The notes under the pieces: generated by a model | Told to the model about the DNA's origin: nothing | Databases searched by the model: none | What the model saw: the letters and a program-made list of their open reading frames with translations, nothing else | Shown: positions 44,664 through 55,750 of the stretch, piece by piece | Position numbering within the stretch: the first letter of the stretch is position 1 | Layout: every line of letters starts with the position of its first letter | Position numbers and translations under genes: made by a program | Assembly: GCA_023213395.1 (NCBI GenBank) | Contig: CM041465.1 | Location: 196,981,741 to 197,045,740 of the forward strand | DNA length: 64,000 bases | From: Cycas panzhihuaensis | Taxonomy: Eukaryota; Cycadophyta | Direction: 5' to 3'

Positions 44664-46454
44664 CCCCCCACAATGTTTGCTCTTTATCCCTTAACCTAAT
44701 TTTCTTCCTAAAGTACATGAACTTATCCTTCTCTAGTGGCTTGGTGAAGATGTTTGTTGGTTTCTCTTTGTTGGCACAATAGTGCAACTTTATCTCCTTC
44801 TTTTGCACCTTTTCCTGAAGTTGTCTAAGTTCTTCTAAGAGCCTTTGGAGCCATATGGCTTCACAGGTGGTGTTGATTATTGCTTTGTATTCGACTTTAG
44901 TGGATGATATGGCAATAGACTGTTGTTTCTTACTACTCTAGGAAGTCATTCATGAATTTGGAGTAAAACAATATTTAGAGGTGGATTTTCTTTTATTAGC
45001 TTCTCCTACCCAATCTGAGTTAGTGTAGCCTACTAGTTTAAGCTTGTGATTTCTTGAATGCTCTAAACCAAGATTTATTATCCCTTTGACATATATTAGT
45101 ATCCTCCTTGCAGCTTGCCAATGGGATTTCTTGGGTGATGCCATGAATTTGGAGATCATCCCTATTGCAATAATATGATATGGTCATGTTATAGTCAAGT
45201 GTATCTAACATCCAACTAATTTTTTGAACAAGGTTTCATCCACTGGTTTCCCTCTTTCATTAGTTGCAATTTTGCTTCCAGTTTCCATTGTTGTAGCTGT
45301 AGGCTTGCACTCTAACATGTTCTTTGAATATTTTGATTGGGACAAAAAAAAAATGTTTGTCGCACTTTGATCAAACTCTACCCCTAAATAATAATGCAAT
45401 AGGCCCATGTCTACAATCTCAAAGGAGTCACTCAACATGCTTTTGGTGGACTAGACATTTTCTTCATCAATTCCTATGAGAATGAGGTCATACACATATA
45501 GAACAAGTATAGTGATTCCTCCTTGCTTAATTTGATGTATAGATTAAGAGGATTTGAACTACGTTTGACAAATCCTTTCTGTTGGAGGTGATGATCAATA
45601 TTTGTACTCCTTGATTATGGGGCTTGTTTTAGCCCCTAATGGCTTTATTGAGTTTGCAAATTAGGTGCTCATTCCTTTTTGGCATATCTTGGAAGTTGTT
45701 CCAAGTCTATTTCTTCCTCAAATTCCCCCATTTAGAAAGCACTTTTTACATCCGTCTAGTATGCTTTCCATCATTGTTGTGCTGTCAGTGCCAAGAATAT
45801 CCTAGTAATGATCATCTTGGCTATTGGAGCAAATGCTTCTTCATAATCTAATCTTTTGGTTTGAGTGAACCCCTTTGCAAACAATTGGACTTTGTACCTC
45901 TTGATAGATCCGTCTGATTTCTCCTTGGCTTTATATACCCATTTGCAACCTATAATGGGTTTGTTTTGAGGAGCTTTGACCAGATCCTGGGTATTATTCT
46001 TATGGATAGCTTGTAGTTCTCCTGTGGGCTCTAACCACTTCTTGTCTGTTTATGCTTCTTCATAGGTTTGAGGTTCTATATTGTAGATTAGAGCCTAATG
46101 GGATTTGGTTTTTTGTCTTTTCACAATTCCTATTTCATCACTAGTCTGTATGTTTGAATCTTGAATTGTTTTTAGGCACCGTTTTGGTACCCTCTTAATG
46201 GGAATGGGAGTCATTTCTTCTTTAGGGAGCCCTCCTAAAATTTCTTCCTCGACAGGTCTTGTTGAAATTTCTTTTTTCGTGGATCTTGATTTGCCTTCTT
46301 CACTCTCTCTGTGCCTGCAGAGAATTCCAAATCCAAATTTTGGTTTTGTAGAGTCTTTCCTGTATTCATCAAAGGTGACATCTTTGTTGGTAATTATTTT
46401 GTTGGACTTAATGTCACTGCATCTTTTAGCCTTTAATTTTTTATTAGATCCCAT
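44664..46454 (-). pseudogene. Reverse transcriptase-RNase H of copia I
   Basis: Fragments in all three frames. The N-terminal part (about 45840-46094) includes a TDVKSAF motif. The active site near 45495 reads YVYD, so the first Asp of YVDD is Tyr, followed by DMGLLHYYLGVEF (45205-45438). RNase H pieces are 44950-45159 (NSDWVGEANKRKSTSKY) and 44536-44808 (LHYCANKEKPTNIFTKPL, which runs into the LTR). 46095-46454 is a Lys/Arg-rich integrase-RT linker. Confidence 0.87.
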
Positions 46455-46499
46455 AAAAAATTGATTTTAAGCATTTATCGTCTAATTTCTTTTGTTTGT

Positions 46500-47560
46500 C
46501 CTTTGGAATATGGACACATACAATGCTCCCAAAAAATCTTAAATGACTTATGTTAGGTTTCTTACGTGACCAACCTTCTTCTGGGGATATTCCTTGTAAG
46601 GCCTTTGTTGATCACTTGTTCAAAAGATAAACAATTATGTTTATAGCTTTTGCCCAATAGATATTGGACACACTTTTGCCTTTTAGTGTGCTCCTAGCTA
46701 TTTTGCGATGGTCCTGTTCTTGCATTTTGAAACTCCATTAGATTGAGGAGTATATGTTGTGGTGAACTGTCTTTTTATGCCATGAGCTTGACAATATTTA
46801 TATAAATCATTAAAAATGAATTCTCCTCTATTGTTAGTCCTTAAGATTTTAATTTTCTTCACTTTCCCTTTCAACTTGAGCTTGGAAGGCCTTAAAAGTC
46901 TTAAAAACTTCACATTTTTCCGAATAAAATAGACTCAGGTTTTCTTTGAGTAGTCATCTATGAAGGTTAAGAAGTACCTAACCCCTCCAACTAATAGAGT
47001 TGTTATAACTTTACATATGCCACCATGAACTAGCTCTAGTTTGATCTAAGATCTCCAAGTATGTTCTTGAAGTTTAGTTCTCTGTTGTTTCTTTAACATG
47101 CAACCTTCACACACAACTTTATTAACTAAAATTTTAGGAAGACCATTTACCATGTTTAATTTTGAGAGCACGATAAGATTTTCATACGACAAATATCCAT
47201 ACCTTAAATGCCAAATTTCATTATTGTTAGCTTTATCACTTATAGGAAGAGCATGAGTAGCTAGGTTGACAAGAAACTTGTACAGGCCATCTACTTTTAC
47301 CCCTTCACTTGTGACTTTGTAATCTTGGTTTTTATCTAGAATGAAACATTCACCATCTTCAAACTTGAACCTTGAGATGTTTCTTTATCATATGTGATAC
47401 AGACAATATATTCTTTTTAAGTCCTGGAACATACAAGACATTTCTTATTTTGTTTACATTTCCATTATTCATTTTTACAGGAATAGTTCGTATACCTTTG
47501 ATAGAGTGGGTAGTGTTATCCCCACATTGTGTTGCAACATTTGTTTCATATGTTTTGAGT
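46500..47560 (-). pseudogene. Integrase and pre-integrase of copia I
   Basis: 46698-46913 contains KILRTNNRGEF, where the second catalytic Asp is Asn, and TPQSNGVSKCKNRT, where the catalytic Glu is Lys. The rest of the core (46914-47100) and the GAG-pre-integrase region (47100-47560) are recognisable but full of stops. Confidence 0.85.
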
Positions 47561-47568
47561 TTCTTAAA

Positions 47569-48501
47569 TTAGTCTCGTTCAAGTGTCATATGGCAAGATG
47601 CTCTTGAATTAATGAACCAGTTGTCCTTGGAGGTGACTTGAAATGACAAGGCTACAACGAAGTTTGTTTCTTCTAGTTCATCCTCTTCTTTTTCGCTACT
47701 ATAGTTTCTTGCAACTTTCTTTCCTTGTGTTACGTTTGCCCTTTTCATCATGTAGTCTTTGGCATAGTGTCCATGTTTGCCACAATAGAAATAGGTGATT
47801 CTTTGAGGCATATTTTTTGGATTAGTGCTTTTGGCCTCGGCTTAGTTTATAGTGTTCTTCCCTTCCTACATGTTAGCTTTTTTTAATATTCCAACTTTGG
47901 AAGAAAAACACATTTTCTACTTTAGTTTTCTCTTCAAACCTCTTCTTTTTTTTGTTCTTGATGCAAAATATGACCACACAAAATTTCAAATTTTACTTTT
48001 TTAAGATCACTAGAAAAGGTTAGAGTAATGACAAGATGTTCATATGGTTTGGGCAACTTATTTAGAGTCAGTTTTACAAACTCTTCTTTGGAAAGCACTC
48101 CTCCAATTATAACAAGTTGCTCTCCTAGCTCTTTAATCTTTGTGATGGATCCAAAGGCACTTTCATTCTCCTTCACATTTTCATGGTTCAACTCTTTTTT
48201 TAGTGCAAGAATCCTAGTTACATTTTTTTGAGCATAAAGGGAAGCCTAGGTTTTCTACGCTTCACGAGTAGTGCTGGCAGTGGTGATATGTGAGAGAATA
48301 TGATTAGAAATAGAAAGAATGATCGCTGCCAATGCATACTTTTCAGTCATAGATTTTTGTTTTGGTCAAATTTGTGGGCTTTGTAACCACTTTCTCTCAG
48401 GCCCCTTTTGTAAACATGATGCCTTTCATCTTCTCTTTCCATGTAGTATAATTATCACTAGTTAGCTTAACTTGCCTAGGCAATGAATAAATAGAAGCCA
48501 T
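47569..48501 (-). pseudogene. gag-protease of copia I
   Basis: ATG at 48499-48501 opens MASIYSLPRQVKLTSDNY with TTWKEKMKGIM beyond it. 47934-48191 holds part of the UBN2 gag domain. 47569-47811 has a zinc knuckle read as YFYCGKHGHYAKDY, lacking two Cys ligands, and a protease motif WFINSRASCHMT, where Asp-Ser-Gly reads Asn-Ser-Arg. Confidence 0.87.
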
Positions 48502-49809
48502 GGAGAAGAGAGAAAATATGAAAAAATTAGAAGTTGAGAGCTGAAGTGGTTTGTGTAGACTATGGAATGACAATAAAGTAACAAAAGTGTTTGTGCTTCC
48601 AACACTACTTTGGATCTACAATTGTTTTTCAAAATGGATGTGCAAGATGAGAAAATGCCCTCTGAGTGGGTAGTGGTAGCTAGGGTTTTAAACCCTATTT
48701 TACTCATATATCCCTCTGTATAGCTTGGATTATTACTAGTGCAGACTTTATCAGTCCGTGAGCGCCGATAGGCACTTGTAATTACACCAGTTGCAATCAA
48801 ACTCGAATATCTCCATTTCTTGATGTGTATATTGGGCATGGGCTACGGATTAGAGTTTGAGACGAAACAATCTCTGCATCAATCCATCTTCATCTCCTCC
48901 AATGCTTCCATCGCACCTCAACGCTTACTGCCGACTCGACCACATATAGTGTGCTCCATCGTAGTGGATACGTGGTAACGAGAGGTCAGATGCTCGTTAC
49001 AAATGGGCACCTTGTAAATCTAGCTAATCTTTATTGGCCAACATTAGCACAAAGCATATTGTCTTTGGCAAGTTTGTTTGACATGGTTTACTATTTTTAA
49101 TACAAATTATCATTTAGATTTAGTTTGTATTCTCTCCAATCTTTCCATCCCTTTTATCACATTTGACATCCTCATCTCCGTATGGGCATCCGTATTCCAC
49201 ATGGCTCATGGTCGTTGATATTATGCGATTAGCGTTCCAATCTGTTTCTCCCTCTTGAAATTGTGCCATGCAATCCTTCTAAAACTGTTTCTCCCTCTTG
49301 AAATTGTGCCACGCGTGTGTGAATTCAATTTTTTTTTTTTTTTTTTTAATATTTTTATAAAAGGGGAGTTTATGCTACCCCTGAGAGTGGAGAAGCTCGT
49401 CACCTAAGTTATCTGAGGGCGCCTATCGGCGCAACAAGGTCTTTTTTTTTTGGAATGGTAGTCACTAGACAAAGGAATTTAGAGTAAAAATTTCATCATA
49501 AAAAGCTCAAATTATTTTAAAAATGCAAAATTGCAAAACGATGACTAAACTCCCTTTTTCATGGAAAATAGAGCCCCAAATGACTCCAAAAAATTTGAAA
49601 AGAAAATATATTTAAAAAGTGTAGAGAAGGGCAAAACTGAATACATATATATACATATAGAGAGAGAGAGAGAGAGAGGGATTCACACAATTTCATATTA
49701 TTAAGAACATAAATCACGCTTGAAGTCTTCAATGGTCTCTCTAAGCTTTTTTTGATCAATCTTGAAGCCTCTGTAAATGATTCCTTTAAGATGGCCTAAA
49801 TTTAGACTT
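48502..49809 (-). other. Leader of copia I
   Basis: 1.3 kb with no protein domain. Contains a long poly-T run (about 49328-49348), a (GA)n run (about 49660-49679), a direct repeat of TTTCTCCCTCTTGAAATTGT at about 49242 and 49289, and two oppositely oriented GCGCCTATCGGC-like motifs (about 48762 and 49420). Confidence 0.6.
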
Positions 49810-49821
49810 GCTCTGATACCA
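49810..49821 (-). other. Primer-binding site of copia I (initiator tRNA-Met)
   Basis: TGGTATCAGAGC on the minus strand, abutting the LTR at 49822. Confidence 0.93.
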
Positions 49822-50025
49822 TGAAAGAATCCCATGATGCAAGAAAAAAGCAATCTTTATTGCTTGATGATACAAGAGAGGATTGTACATGTATTTAAAG
49901 AGAGTACATGAAATGCATGAGTGACAAAGTGCCAATTGTGCTAAGATAGGTGTAACCACCTTCTAAATACATACATTCTAAGTTAGACCAACTAATGCTA
50001 CAAAGACTAAATATTTTTTCTAACA
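49822..50025 (-). repeat. 5' LTR of copia I (204 bp)
   Basis: TGAAAG...TCTAACA, with a TATTTAAAG-like box in plus-strand view near 49890. It diverges strongly from the 3' LTR, showing age. Confidence 0.9.
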
Positions 50026-50466
50026 ATCTTTACACTCTTCTTATTATCTTGGTTGTTTAGCGTCTCACCTTTCAAAGCCAAATTCAAGACGACTACGAAA
50101 CAAATGTGTGCTACCTGACCATGGGCTCATTGACATCATCCAAATTTGAGTACAAACAAGTGCACAATGTCCCTCAACACATAATTGAGGCAAGCTTCCC
50201 TTATTATTACAAAAGAAAGAGTTGTATTTGGTCCTTTCACAACAAAATATAGTGTGAACAATGCAGTACAAAAGAGAAGAGAACAACAACAATGATTGCA
50301 TTGATGGCCTCAAGGAATTGGTTGATTGGAAGTACCAAAAAGGCCTAATGACGGATTCATGTTTTACAATATAACACTTTATATATATATATATATATAT
50401 ATATGCCTCACAGTATAATATTTGATATATATATGTGTGTGTGTGTGCGTGTGTGCACGTGTGGAA
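50026..50466. other. Unassigned stretch between copia I and the foldback
   Basis: May be the displaced leader or LTR of gypsy F, but no second copy exists to show it. Short TA and TG microsatellites lie at 50381-50404 and 50434-50460. Confidence 0.4.
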
Positions 50467-50815
50467 AAGTTGATCATAATCAACACATAATAATGATCGT
50501 GGTCAACATGTTAGATGTTGCGATCAATGACGGTGGTGGACAGTCTCGGTCGATTTTGAGGATAATCTTCACAATTTGATAACTATTTTCGGTCCAGTCT
50601 TTATATATAAATTGCAAAGATTATCCTCAAAATCGTTAGAGACTGACCACCACTGCCCGCCACCATCGTTATATATATAGATATATATATGTAACGATGG
50701 TGGCGGCAGTGGTGGTCAGTCTCGACCGATTTTGAGGATAATCTTTGCAATTTAATAACTATTTCTGGTCTATGTGTGTGTATGTACGTAAATGCTGACT
50801 GCCGCTGTTGTCAAA

Positions 50816-50867
<52 letters not shown>

Positions 50868-51056
50868 GTGTTCCACCGTCGTTGATCACAATATATATAT
50901 GCCATTGTTGTTCATCACAGCATCCAACATGTTGGTATATGGACTGGAAATAATTATCAAATTGTGAAGGTTATCCTCAAAAGTGGTCGAGATTGATCGC
51001 CACTGTCATTGCTCAACATGTTGATTGGGATCATTGTTGTGTGTTGGTTACGATTG
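50467..51056. repeat. Four-part foldback (nested inverted repeats)
   Basis: A module ending GATTTTGAGGATAATCTT occurs four times in alternating orientation: direct 50467-50597, inverted 50609-50671, direct 50692-50775, inverted 50941-51056. The inner pair (50609-50671 with 50692-50753) makes arms of about 62 bp with three differences and a 20-nt TA-rich loop. The outer arms are about 115-130 bp and more diverged. There is no coding capacity. It resembles a MITE or foldback element, but end motifs and target duplication were not identified. Confidence 0.85.
50819..50863. repeat. (TA)n microsatellite
   Basis: About 22 TA units within the central part of the foldback. Confidence 0.95.
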
Positions 51057-52249
51057 ATTTGTCCATAGCTCTTCAATGATCAGGATCGTCTTTATCCCCA
51101 TTGTGTTGGCCTTGTGATAGTTTCTCAATTTCCTCTTACCAATCTGATATGGACCATCTTCCTGGCACACACTTCTCAATATTAAGAATCTAGACTTGTT
51201 TTTTTGATTGCTTCATTGTATCCATGGTCACCTCTTTGTCCTTGTTAGGGGCCTTCTCACCATTGTGTTCCATGTAAGTATCATCATAATATTTGGGAGA
51301 CGAAGTGTATGTTGAAGCGTGCAAATGTATGCTAAATTTGCCCCACCTATCAATAATGATTCTCAGGATTTTTTGCAAAGAAACCTTTTTCGCCCCTCTT
51401 TTGCAATTTTCCAAATTGACTCTAGAATTGGTCCACAATATCTGAGCGAAACACCGCACCTTTTCCCACCTTGTATCATAAACAGTGTAGTTTCTAGCTT
51501 GTGTTTATTCAACCATTTGAAGCCTCCCACACTATCTAGGCCTTTGAAAGCACTGCTTTCCAAGGCTGCAGATGATCCCTTCAGCATGATGAAATCTGTT
51601 GCAAGCTGTGTTTATGGGTGTTGGCTTTTAAGTAGAGAGTAGTGGCTCAATTTGACTTGGTCAACATTATTGTTTATTTTTTATTTTTTATCTTTAAATA
51701 AGTTTTAATTTTAAAAAATTCTACTCTTAAGAGAACAGTAAAAAAAGGAATTTTGGGCACTGCATCCATTTGGAATATGCCCAGGTACAATGGAATATTC
51801 CATGTATGGCCACTCGTGGACCTGGACATGGCTGGGACATAGCTATGGATATGTATCTGTTTTGGGGTATGGTTGGTTGGGATACAGCCCGTATCCAGGC
51901 ATACCTGGTATGGCTATGGCCGGTTAATTTAGCCATATCCAGCTTCTTAGATTTATAGCTATACATGTAGAGGCATCTGAAAAGAGCATTCTCTCCATTA
52001 TAATGAATCTGTCTCCAAATTCAAAGGATTCCAGCATGCTGAGAATGGAGAGCTAGTGAGACCTAATTTACGCTAGTGGGTAATATAGTGGCCTGTGGAA
52101 ATTTCAAAATGTGGTCTCTTGTTTGTTCATTTTATGATATTTTTCCGTTGTATTGTTAACAATCTTTAAGTAAAATATGTTTTAGCTTATATTCTTGCAG
52201 ATGGTTTTAGGCAGCTCAGATCAATATAGTTTGAAAATTGTGTTTTCAG
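51057..52249 (+). other. Presumed DSK2 intron sequence
   Basis: No upstream DSK2 exon could be found here. Open stretches at 51190-51642 on both strands have no recognised domain. 51780-51920 has degenerate GGACATGGC/GGGATACAGCC-like repeats. It ends in a splice acceptor TGTGTTTTCAG at 52239-52249. Confidence 0.5.
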
Positions 52250-52618
52250 GACACAAGATAGAACGGCTGCTGCTGGAGCTAATAACCTGGGGCTGGAATC
52301 TCTGCTGAGCATGTTTGGTGGTCTGGGTACCATAAATACCCCAAATGCAGGTTTGATGTCAATTGTTCTTTTGTGTTTTAACTAGTACAATTTAGAATTA
52401 GCTCCGGGGATTATAATAGTTTGGCTCAAGATTTTTTTTTTAACCTCGTTGTTGTTGTTTCAGGGAATGCATTGCCACCAGAGCAATTGTATGCCATACA
52501 ATTATCTCAGCTACGAGATATGGGCTTTGTTGACACACAGGAAAATATTCGAGCACTCAATGCAACAGGTGGAAATGTCCATGCAGCTGTTGAGCGTCTT
52601 CTTGGCAACATTGGCTAA
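52250..52618 (+). CDS. DSK2: DSK2/ubiquilin, last two exons (UBA domain)
   Basis: Two exons, 52250-52350 and 52464-52618, joined across a 113-bp GT-AG intron (donor GTTTGATG, acceptor GTTTCAG) in phase 1. The first encodes TQDRTAAAGANNLGLESLL and a Gly-rich MFGGLG region. The second encodes ALPPEQLYAIQLSQLRDMGF, with the UBA MGF loop, through NVHAAVERLLGNIG to TAA 52616-52618. This is the conserved C-terminus of plant DSK2 (ubiquilin), a shuttle that binds ubiquitinated cargo through UBA and the proteasome through an N-terminal ubiquitin-like domain. Both exons are open and spliceable, so the gene may be functional. The ubiquitin-like and STI1 exons are not visible; they may lie far to the left or be absent. 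Confidence 0.85.
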
Positions 52619-53198
52619 ATGCCTTTTTGAGTAATACACCAGACAAAATCTTATGTTTTGTTAAAATAGGCTTTTGATAGTTTGTTATTCTGTTTTCACA
52701 TTCTTCCTAGCCTTTTGCTAAGTTATAGTTTCAATATAAAGTCAGCATGGGGGAGAGTTGTTGAATAATGTTACTTGATCTGGTATTTGGAATAATACGG
52801 CAAATTTTTGCAGGTGCAGACAATTTGCATTTGCTGATTAAAATATCCTGCAAGTTTGTGGCCTCTCTTCAGGAGCTCTATGGGATGTTTCGCTTGAGCC
52901 TGTAGCTGAGACCATTAGATTTGTAAAGTATTTTGTTATTGTGTAGCCCCTTTTTCCATTATTCTTTTCTTTTCTTCAAATTGCCCTTTGAAACATACCC
53001 AATCTAAAGCTGTCACTTTTATAGGTTAGTTGTTCGGATATGTTGAGCTGCCTCTGATATATAGTTGGAAAATCTGGATCAGAAATCTGTTGAAGCACAA
53101 AGCTGCGACCACTTCTGATGTGTTGTATAAAGAACAATTGTAATTTATTAATATATTTTTGGAAAATAAGGCTTTGATATTGCGACTTGCATCGATTT
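52619..53198 (+). other. Probable 3' UTR of DSK2
   Basis: Non-coding, T-rich sequence after the stop. A TTGTAATTTATTAATATA region near 53139-53156 could serve as a plant poly(A) region, but the cleavage site cannot be set from sequence alone. Confidence 0.5.
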
Positions 53199-53200
53199 GA

Positions 53201-53519
53201 AACTCTATTATATTTTAACCGGGAGGAAAACTTGAGTAAGTTGGGCTAATTGATGTCATTTGCACTACATATTTTGAGGTTCATGCATGTTGCATGTTAT
53301 ATTTGGCAGTTCTGTATTTATATTATTTTTGAAATCTGAATGTTTGATTTTTGTAACTCTATTATGTACTCTGATATTTTTACCAGGAGGAAAACTTGAG
53401 TAAGTTGGGCTAATCGATATCATTTGCACTACGTATTTTGAGGTTTATGCATGTTGCATGTTATATTTGGCAGTTCTGTATTTATATTATTTTTGAAATC
53501 TGAATGTTTGATTTTTATT
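53201..53519. repeat. Tandem duplication (about 154 and 165 bp)
   Basis: Copy one 53201-53354, copy two 53355-53519, both starting AACTCTATTAT and ending in TGAATGTTTGATTTTT. They are nearly identical apart from an insertion of about 10 bp and a few transitions. Confidence 0.92.
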
Positions 53520-54102
53520 GCTGTCTGGCTATCATAGAACTACTCAGCCCACCGGAATGTTTGAATGATTTAAGAAACTTCTATGTGATTTAGGGCTGCT
53601 TTACTTTGAATTAAAACTTTCCTGACATATGATTTTGCTGGAATCTTAAACACCAATCTCTCGAGATATGATTTTGTTATTATCTTTGTTAAATATAACT
53701 GAAGTCAAGTATCCAAGGGCTTGAGCGTAGACATTTTAATTGCACGTCTTCCTCAAGAGTGAAGCTGCAAATATACGGCGGCAAGGTTGTCTAAACATCG
53801 TATGAAAGTTCAACAGTTCTCACGTAGTTTTTTTAAGTGATATGGGCATGGACATTTGGACAATACCTTATGACAGACTTCACAGTTCTGTACTCACAGA
53901 AATTGCCCGTTTGGGTTGCCCTCTTGCAATTTTGTATGAAAAAACGTTTTGTGGACCTCATTGGATCTTCTTTAGTATGGCTTTTGTAATATAGTTTCTG
54001 AAGTGATCAATCTTAGTCAAGCCAAATAGGTGGTTAAATATGGGACAGTGGGAACAAGAGCCAAGTTTTATGCCTAAAATGAATGTTCTGTTTACTCTTT
54101 TC

Positions 54103-54378
54103 TTTTTTTTTTTTTAAAACCAGAGTGGAATCAGCATCCCTGATATTGAGGAAATTAAGGCCCTTCTATTTGGGTTGCCACTATAACCACTCTAGAACTA
54201 GTTACGTCCACCCATAGTCCGCCATTACCCATTAACCGGGGAAAATTGAAACTTGCACTGGCACCAATGAGCTCCACATTTAATCCAACCAATATGCCGC
54301 AGTGCTTGTTCTAAGAGGCTCAAACACAGGCGCTTGTGGTGCTAGGCACCCCCTGATATCACTGCACCAGCATTGACA
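54103..54378 (-). mobile_element. Candidate tRNA-derived SINE
   Basis: On the minus strand: a start near TGTCAATGC, an A-box-like TGGTGCAGTGATATC (about 54357-54371), a B-box-like GTGTTTGAGCC (54317-54327) some 35 nt on, a non-coding body, and a terminal A-run at 54103-54116. This is the layout of plant SINEs transcribed by RNA polymerase III. A target duplication is not certain; CTTTTC occurs on both sides. 53520-54102 holds nothing recognisable. Confidence 0.5.
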
Positions 54379-55254
54379 GCTTTTCGTTTAATCATTAGAG
54401 AGTCTGCCATTCTGACATTGTGAGCTAGTCATTGATGTTATTGTAGTCTTTGTAGAGGGGTATGAAATAAATTCTTGAAGGCATCTGTAGTGTCATCTGA
54501 AGATTGCTACTAGATCTATTTCAGATTGGAGACCTTGTGTCCACGTGCACAAAGTTATGGAAGTGAAACATTTCAAGTGAAAACCAAAGATATGATGATC
54601 CTCACCTCTCTAATGTTTCTATTTATATTGCCTATGAGTTTGCCCGACCTCCTTAATGGATTGTTGCTGTGAATAATAATAGTTCATGACATAACCTCTT
54701 TTGCAAAAATTGTCCTCAAAGCATTGGGTATGTTTGACACCTTTGGGTACAGGTGTTTATTTTTCAAATGGAGTCCTTCGATATGCTTCTATCAGCATGG
54801 TTGTACAATCGATGGGGATTGATTCGGCACTACTTCAATACCATGTTACATGTCTCTATTTGGTCGGTGGGTCTTGGGTAGGTCTCAGAATACTTGTTTG
54901 CAGTCTATTGAATCCTTTTATTTCCATGGCTTGTTTTTGTGGTTTCAACGTAATAGTTCTTTTGATGGTTCATGGTCTATTACTTCTATTAATCATAGTC
55001 GTGCGATGAATCCTGGGTCGCTTTCTTATTATCTTCTCTATTGTACTAGAGTTGATCATTCAGGAGGTGGCATTTTGATTATATGTGACATACATTCTAC
55101 TTAGTTTTTTCTTGAATTGCCTGAATTCTTTTATTCAGGTTTGTTATATGTACCCAATATTTTTAGTCAACTCCTAGGATTTAATGTGCTACTCCTATTG
55201 GTAATGTAAAGAAACTAGGATTCAATTTGTATAATTTGAGGCCCTTAGTTTTCT
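54379..55254. other. Intergenic stretch, no gene recognised
   Basis: An open stretch on the plus strand (54701-55104, two overlapping frames) has no recognisable domain. Confidence 0.4.
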
Positions 55255-55750
55255 TCCATATTGCAAAACATGATTGATACCGGCACAGTGAATCCTGAGC
55301 TGTGTTTTAACCCTGCAGACCTAGTTGTTGTGCTTGTCGAGAGTCAACAAAGGTGTCGGTGCTTCCAAAATTATTGACGAACAATTTGTTCTTATTTATG
55401 TAATTGACTAGTTTTAGAGTTCAGCCTTTGAAACCTAGACGTGATTGTTATTGAATTTCAAGTTACCTTGCCTCTATTGCATTTTCAACCGTATATTCTT
55501 TCCATATTGCAAAACATGATTGTTTGATACTGGCACGGTGAATCCTCAGCTGTGTTTATCCTACAGACCTAGTTGTTGTGCTTGTCAAGAGTCGACGAAG
55601 GTGGGAGTGCTTCCAAAATTATTGATGAACAATTTGTTCTTGTCAATGTAATTGACTATTTTTAACGAGTTCAGCCTTTGAAACCTAGATGTTATTGTTA
55701 TTGAATTTCAAGTTACTTTGCCTTTACTGCATTTTCAACTATATCTTCTT
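55255..55750. repeat. Tandem duplication of about 246 bp
   Basis: Copy one 55255-55500, copy two 55501-55750, both starting TCCATATTGCAAAACATGAT. They diverge by scattered transitions and small indels, so the duplication is moderately old. Confidence 0.92.

Larger units (their letters stand above)
44460..50025 (-). mobile_element. Ty1/copia retrotransposon I (old copy)
   Basis: LTRs of 204 bp at 44460-44663 and 49822-50025, primer-binding site 49810-49821, gag, protease, integrase, reverse transcriptase and RNase H on the minus strand. Flanks GTCTT (left) and ATCTT (right) form a target duplication with one G/A difference. LTRs differ at roughly 30 positions by eye. It inserted about 45 bp upstream of the gag start of gypsy F. 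Confidence 0.9.

Noticed and set aside
49328-49348. Poly-T run as the tail of a LINE or SINE
   Set aside because: It lies in the copia I leader with no adjacent RT or pol III boxes; treated as simple sequence.
54701-55104. Open stretches downstream of DSK2 as a gene
   Set aside because: Overlapping frames without domains, splice context or start-site support; followed by non-coding tandem repeats.
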